Below, one piece after another: positions 49,835-53,610 of a stretch of DNA of 53,610 nt. Under the pieces are notes generated by a model. The model did not search any database and was not told the DNA's origin. It worked only from the letters and a program-made list of their open reading frames with translations. Made by a program: the position numbers and the translations under genes. Numbering within the stretch: position 1 is the stretch's first letter; each line of letters opens with the position of its first letter. Origin of the DNA: UBA11889 sp046582115 (GTDB lineage Bacteria > Pseudomonadota > Gammaproteobacteria > Pseudomonadales > Azotimanducaceae); the NCBI GenBank assembly GCA_046582115.1, contig JAYGFA010000099.1:1-53610 (forward strand). Direction: 5' to 3'.

Positions 49835-50710
49835 ATGTTGAAGGGCAGTTTTGTTGCGCTCGTGACGCCCATGACGTCTGCGGGTGAGGTCGGTTGGGAC
49901 GCGCTCGGACGCCTTATCGATTGGCATCTGGAAAGTGGTACGCATGGCATCGTTCCGGTGGGAACCACGGGCGAGTCGGCAACATTAACCCCCGCCGAAC
50001 ATAAACGCGTCGTTGAGGTCACGGTAGAGCACGTGAACGGACGGATCCCGGTCATCGCGGGCACAGGAGCCAACGCAACCGCTGAAGCTATTGAGTATAC
50101 GGAAGCCGCAAAAATCGCGGGTGCTGACGCTTGTTTATTGGTCACCCCGTATTACAACAAGCCGACCCAGGAAGGCCTTTATCGGCACTATTGTGCGATA
50201 GTGGAAGCCGTCGATATCCCCATGATTTTGTATAACGTACCCCCACGGACAGCGTGCGATATGCAACCGGAAACCGTTGCCCGACTTGCACACATCGAAC
50301 AGATCATAGGTATCAAGGAGGCGTGCGGCGACGCTGAACGCGTTGCCGCCATTCGTGCGTTGGTGGACGACGATTTCATTGTGTTATCGGGCGAGGATGC
50401 GCAGACCTTACGGATGATGGATCTCGGTGCCGTGGGGACGATTTCGGTGACCGCCAACGTGGTTCCCGAGCTGATGTCAGCTTTCTGTGACTGCTATTTA
50501 AACGGTGATCGCGACGGCGCTGCCGCACTTGACCAACGGCTACAGCCAATCCATGAAATATTATTCGTTGAGACCAGTCCGACGCCTACAAAATGGGCGC
50601 TGGAACAGATGGGGAAAATCGATAACGGCATCCGATTGCCACTGATCCCGCTGTCAGAGGCACATCATGGCGAAGTGCGTCAGCGCTTGCGTGCGATAGG
50701 CGCATTATGA
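49835..50710 (+). CDS. dapA: 4-hydroxy-tetrahydrodipicolinate synthase
   Basis: A 291-residue aldolase of the lysine and diaminopimelate pathway condensing pyruvate and aspartate semialdehyde. GTTGESATLTPAEH, the tyrosine region LLVTPYYNKPTQEGLY, and the Schiff-base lysine in IIGIKEACGD are all visible. I chose ATG 49835 (MLKGSFVALVTPM), matching E. coli in length; an upstream ATG at 49829 has its AGAGG only 3 bases away. Its stop overlaps the bamC start, as in many gammaproteobacteria. Confidence 0.94.
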   Translation: MLKGSFVALVTPMTSAGEVGWDALGRLIDWHLESGTHGIVPVGTTGESATLTPAEHKRVVEVTVEHVNGRIPVIAGTGANATAEAIEYTEAAKIAGADACLLVTPYYNKPTQEGLYRHYCAIVEAVDIPMILYNVPPRTACDMQPETVARLAHIEQIIGIKEACGDAERVAAIRALVDDDFIVLSGEDAQTLRMMDLGAVGTISVTANVVPELMSAFCDCYLNGDRDGAAALDQRLQPIHEILFVETSPTPTKWALEQMGKIDNGIRLPLIPLSEAHHGEVRQRLRAIGAL

Positions 50711-51831
50711 CGGACCGCCTCACGCGTGCGTTCGCCATTTCATCGTTGACACTTCTGGGCGCCTTGATAGTGGTTGGATGCAGTATGCTTGGGGAGAATC
50801 GGGCGGTCTTTGGGAGCACGAAGAACAACTATCTCGATGCCACGGAAACGACAATAAACCTAGTTATTCCAGATGATTTAGATCCATCGTCGGTCCGAGA
50901 CGCTTGGCCGATTCCGGTAATCGAAATGCGACCGCTGCAGAAAGTGTTTCCTGACAAGGCGCCGATGCCAACCGGCGTATGGGGCCGTGAGGACGATAGC
51001 TCCATTCGCATCAAGAAACTCGGTGAACGGCGTTGGATTGTGGTTGGAGAAACCCCGGACCAGGTCTGGCCGGTGGTCAAACAATTTCTTGCGGACAACG
51101 GCGTAGCTGTTGCTGGACAAAGGGCCGAGGAAGGCCTTATTTTTAGCGAAGCATTGACGGTCGAGGACGAAGAGTATGCCGACGTGGTGCGCACGGCGCT
51201 GCGTAGTACGAAACGCGAAGCCGGCGATTTCGGGGGAACCGATCAGATTATTTTTAGAGTCGAACAAGGGATTCGGTACGGATCCGCGGAGGTTCATGTT
51301 CGCCACGTCAATCGGGCCGTAAGCCCGGACAAGATCGATTGGCCTGCGAAATCGGTGATGGTTGCGATTGAAGCGGCGCTCGTCAATGAGCTTGGTGAGT
51401 ATTTTGCTGCCGGCCTTGCCCAGCCGAGTGTGTCGATTGTGGGACGCCAAATATCGACGGGTACTAAGGCCGCCGTGGTTCGCGACGACAGAGGCTATCC
51501 GACGTTGCACCTGAATGTTGATTTTGATCGCGCCTGGGCGACCGTCGGACAGGCGTTAGAACGTTCAGAAATGAACGTCACAGCACTACACCGAGACGAA
51601 GGCTACTTCGAAGTCACTATCGATCCCGAGATCCTCACGGGCGAGTCTGAAGGTTTGTTGCGACGCATGATTCCGGGTCGGTCTGATCGTTACGCTGACC
51701 GTTCGGTCATAGTCCGTATTGACGCTGCGGAAAGCGGGCACGATGTCAATGTTCAGTGGCCTAAAGGTGGCCCAGTTCCGGTCGAACTGGGCGAACAGAT
51801 CCTAGTGATGTTACGGGAGTTTGCAGCCTGA
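50707..51831 (+). CDS. bamC: Outer membrane protein assembly lipoprotein BamC
   Basis: A 374-residue lipoprotein of the BAM complex. The signal ends at LIVVGCSMLGENR with the lipidated cysteine. An unstructured part follows (NNYLDATETTINLVIPDDL, the region that binds BamD), then two helix-grip domains (about residues 110-220 and 250-374: WIVVGETPDQVWPVVKQFL and LNVDFDRAWATVGQALERS). The dapA-bamC order is diagnostic of gammaproteobacteria. The next gene seems to start at CTG within its stop codon. Confidence 0.92.
   Translation: MTDRLTRAFAISSLTLLGALIVVGCSMLGENRAVFGSTKNNYLDATETTINLVIPDDLDPSSVRDAWPIPVIEMRPLQKVFPDKAPMPTGVWGREDDSSIRIKKLGERRWIVVGETPDQVWPVVKQFLADNGVAVAGQRAEEGLIFSEALTVEDEEYADVVRTALRSTKREAGDFGGTDQIIFRVEQGIRYGSAEVHVRHVNRAVSPDKIDWPAKSVMVAIEAALVNELGEYFAAGLAQPSVSIVGRQISTGTKAAVVRDDRGYPTLHLNVDFDRAWATVGQALERSEMNVTALHRDEGYFEVTIDPEILTGESEGLLRRMIPGRSDRYADRSVIVRIDAAESGHDVNVQWPKGGPVPVELGEQILVMLREFAA
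51815..51819 (+). promoter_or_regulatory. Ribosome binding site 8 bases before a proposed CTG start
   Basis: GGGAG at 51815-51819 within the end of bamC precedes CTG 51828, which overlaps the bamC TGA (CTGA). No ATG, GTG or TTG is available in this frame before the conserved N-terminus of the next protein, so this site supports CTG initiation. Confidence 0.45.
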
Positions 51832-52655
51832 GCGGACGCACAGAGCCAGACCTTTTTGGGTCGGACGCGGACGTCGAGAACATTCGGTTTGCTTCGCTTG
51901 GGAGCGGCAGTGGTGGCAACGGGACTGTGGTCATGGGTGGCGCGACGACGGTGCTTGTGGATTGTGGCTTCAGTGCCAAACAGACGACCGTTCGACTTAA
52001 GGCTCTCGGGGTCGCCGTTGAGACGGTCGATGCGCTGCTCGTGACGCACGAACACGCGGACCATATCGGAGGTATCATCCCGCTCGCCCACCGATTTGAT
52101 CTACCGGTCTATGCGTCTCATGGAACTCACCGAGCGCTCCTCGGTCGAGATTTAGACCAACGTCTGGCACGACCCTTTGTTTCGGCGAGGCAGCTAGTCG
52201 TCGGCGACCTGACGGTGCTCCCGGTCCCCGTACCTCATGACGCGCGTGAGCCAACGCAGTATGTGATTACTCATGCTGGTGTCACGGTGGGCATTCTTAC
52301 GGATTTGGGGCACGTCACGCCTTTTGTCATCGAGAGCTACCGCAACTGCAATGCAATCCTGGTGGAGAGCAATCACGACGTTGACATGTTGCGAAATGGT
52401 GATTATCCACCGCGGCTAAAGAGGCGAATTGCGGGCAAGTTCGGGCACTTATCCAATACTCAAACCGCGGCGTTTCTCGAAAAAATTGTCCACGACGCGT
52501 TAACGCACGTTGTCATCGGGCACATTAGCGAGCAGAACAACGCCAAAGAGCCGTTACAAAGAACGTTTGAGGGATTCGAGAACCGCATTCCGAGCTTTGT
52601 GTACGCGACCCAAACACGGGGCGTTGGCTGGACGCAGCCAATAGCGATCACGTGA
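51828..52655 (+). CDS. WalJ/YycJ-type MBL-fold metallohydrolase
   Basis: An MBL nuclease-like hydrolase of about 275 residues. The metal motif is THEHADHIGG, further ligands are in VPVPHDAREP and LTDLGHVT, and VESNHDVDML and KFGHLSNTQTAAFL are specific to the WalJ/YycJ group, implicated in DNA repair or cell-wall signalling. The family start FASLGSGSGGNGTVV is encoded at 51888-51926, before the first ordinary start (GTG 51921), so initiation must be at CTG 51828 (with GGGAG) or another rare codon such as ATT 51882. Coupled to bamC. Confidence 0.82.
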   Translation: MSGRTEPDLFGSDADVENIRFASLGSGSGGNGTVVMGGATTVLVDCGFSAKQTTVRLKALGVAVETVDALLVTHEHADHIGGIIPLAHRFDLPVYASHGTHRALLGRDLDQRLARPFVSARQLVVGDLTVLPVPVPHDAREPTQYVITHAGVTVGILTDLGHVTPFVIESYRNCNAILVESNHDVDMLRNGDYPPRLKRRIAGKFGHLSNTQTAAFLEKIVHDALTHVVIGHISEQNNAKEPLQRTFEGFENRIPSFVYATQTRGVGWTQPIAIT

Positions 52656-52698
52656 GTGACAAGGTCTCGTGGTGTTGAAAAATGACTATCGATTACTG

Positions 52699-52707
52699 TG
52701 AGATAAT
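52699..52707 (+). promoter_or_regulatory. Extended -10 promoter candidate
   Basis: TGA followed by GATAAT (52699-52707) is an extended -10 (T-G-n plus hexamer). A TTGAAA at 52675-52680 is 21 bases away, too far to count as a good -35. Transcription would start about 30 bases before the small exported-protein gene. Confidence 0.35.
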
Positions 52708-52747
52708 CAAGAAAATCGGCAGTGCGGCCCGCTAACAAGGAAAAGGA

Positions 52748-53173
52748 ATGTTTTCCAATCGTTATTTTGCTAACTCGTTGTGGCGCTTCGCGGTGGCGTT
52801 ATGTCTTGTCTTTTCGGTTGTCAGCGTGACGCATGCGGCGCAATCCGACGCGTTTGGTGCCAAAACGGGTGCTGAGGATCCCTACAGAGCGCGATTGATG
52901 GATCAACTCAAGAAGCTTGATCTGAATCCTGACCAGGTGGAAGCCTTTCAAGAACGGGTGAAAGAGTACTTTGAAGAGCGGAATGGGGCCCAACGGCGTA
53001 TCGGCCGGCAGGGCGGCGCAATTGATGTACGTGTACGCCGGGATCTACGGCGGGTGGAGAATCGAGCCGTTGAGGCGATGGCGTCGATAATGACGGCTGA
53101 ACAGCTCGAAAAATACCGGCGTTTTGTCCAAACCGGCAACAAGCAATACATGGCGAACTCGGGATTGCTCTGA
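52748..53173 (+). CDS. Small exported protein of unknown function
   Basis: A 141-residue protein with a clear signal peptide (RFAVALCLVFSVVSVTHA, cleavage likely after A-H-A). The mature part is basic and helical: DPYRARLMDQLKKLDLNPDQ, then FQERVKEYFEERNGAQRR and a helix VENRAVEAMASIMTAEQLEKY. The pattern T-A-E-Q-L-x-x-Y resembles LTXXQ-type periplasmic proteins such as Spy/CpxP, but the match is weak. I recognise no named family. The ribosome binding site AAGGAAAAGG precedes the ATG. The 299 bases after it hold no gene I can support. Confidence 0.7.
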   Translation: MFSNRYFANSLWRFAVALCLVFSVVSVTHAAQSDAFGAKTGAEDPYRARLMDQLKKLDLNPDQVEAFQERVKEYFEERNGAQRRIGRQGGAIDVRVRRDLRRVENRAVEAMASIMTAEQLEKYRRFVQTGNKQYMANSGLL

Positions 53174-53472
53174 CGCAACCAGCTTGAGCTAGCAACAATT
53201 GTATCCACGGCGCAGGATCACAGAGACGGTGCTGCAACAAGTTGTAATATTCTTATGCGTACGAATATGGTGGCCAGCCGGGTCTAGGCAGTCTAATTCG
53301 ATGTTGGTGCCTTTCCATTGGGGTGATAATCCGGTTATGGGTTTGACCGTGGTTCCGGGCCAAAAAAGGGGCGGCAGAGTGAGGTTCGTGGTACGGTTTG
53401 AGCCCTTCTGAGAATTAACATGCCACATTCCCTGGCACACGGGTGGGTGGCCATTTGCGGAGAGATAAGCGC
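53174..53472. other. Intergenic region before the receptor-like gene
   Basis: 299 bases without a supported gene. Two short inverted repeats stand out: ATATTC and GAATAT with a 10-base spacer near 53248-53270, and TGCCA and TGGCA with a 7-base spacer near 53420-53437. Either could be an operator or hairpin. GGAGAG about 8 bases before ATG 53473 serves as ribosome binding site. Confidence 0.4.
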
Positions 53473-53610
53473 ATGAAGATGCTTTGGTTTGGTCGAGTGT
53501 TTGCGGTACTCGGGATCTTTGCTTTATGGACGCCAGTCATGGCCGATGACGACGATGATGATTCATCGACACAACGCATCGAAGAAGTCCTGGTCTATGG
53601 GCAACGGGTC
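53473..53610 (+). CDS. Start of a probable TonB-dependent receptor (cut by right edge)
   Basis: Only the first 46 codons are present. A signal peptide (LWFGRVFAVLGIFALWTPVMA) is followed by an unusual run of six aspartates and then IEEVLVYGQRV. The E-E-V-x-V-x-G-x-R pattern after a signal is typical of the plug start of TonB-dependent outer-membrane receptors. The identity of the ligand lies beyond the edge. The call is based on this motif alone. Confidence 0.6.
   Translation, partial: MKMLWFGRVFAVLGIFALWTPVMADDDDDDSSTQRIEEVLVYGQRV

Noticed and set aside
53199..53411. Open frame of 70 codons in the last intergenic region
   Set aside because: No ribosome binding site, no domain, and a composition unlike the neighbours.
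1..53610. CRISPR array, prophage, insertion sequence or defence island
   Set aside because: No repeated spacers, terminal repeats, transposase, integrase or restriction-type genes were seen on either strand.

Overview
The window reads as a chromosomal segment of a gammaproteobacterium, probably an uncultured or marine aerobic heterotroph. The taxonomic call rests on the gene content: a ruvCAB-tolQRAB-pal-cpoB-queE-queC block, MiaE, BamC next to DapA, BepA next to a PerM-type protein, TusA, and a start of what looks like a TonB-dependent receptor. Base composition is even, coding density is high, and junctions of the ATGA, GTGA or TAATG type are frequent. GTG and TTG starts are common. No CRISPR array, phage, insertion sequence or antiviral island was seen.

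Layout: 1-2010 holds the end of a MetR-like regulator, a PNPOx-fold protein, a small membrane protein and a SixA-like phosphatase. 2079-3686 is a thiolase-fold protein coupled to a DUF35 OB-fold protein. 3721-14414 is a long minus-strand run: LLM oxidoreductase, rhomboid, HisC, AI-2E family protein, nitrilase-like amidase, RhlB-like helicase, class I aminotransferase, ArgC, a glycosyltransferase, MiaE and a carboxylesterase. A frameshifted scrap of an ABC exporter follows at about 14431-14588. 14753-19971 carries an alpha-methylacyl-CoA racemase-like protein, a propionyl-CoA synthetase, an ABM monooxygenase, YihY and a thioredoxin-like protein. 19934-32851 is the housekeeping core: ProS, FmdB-type zinc ribbon, AspS, YebC, RuvCAB, Tol-Pal, CpoB, QueE and QueC. 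32845-33554 has a TrmY-like (UPF0217) protein just downstream of tRNA-Lys(UUU).

33693-44913 is the most accessory stretch: three SDRs, two MFS transporters, a crotonase, an MBL hydrolase, an alpha/beta hydrolase with a small partner, a phosphodiesterase-like protein and a coupled acyl-CoA dehydrogenase pair. 44935-53173 returns to core functions: ATP-grasp ligase, NadA, BepA, TusA, PerM, DapA, BamC, a WalJ-type MBL protein and a small exported protein; a receptor-like gene runs off the right edge.

A theme joins the metabolic genes. The racemase, propionyl-CoA synthetase, thiolase-DUF35 pair, two-subunit acyl-CoA dehydrogenase, MFE-2-like SDR and crotonase together suit oxidation of 2-methyl-branched or steroid/isoprenoid-like acyl-CoAs, whose shortening releases propionyl-CoA. 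This is inference from families; no substrate can be read from the sequence. I did not find a clearly new defence or mobile system. The best leads are the catalytically atypical thiolase and crotonase, the tRNA-Lys/TrmY-like pairing, genes that seem to use CTG or other rare starts, the hairpin over the cpoB start, and the small SCP2-like partner of the alpha/beta hydrolase.
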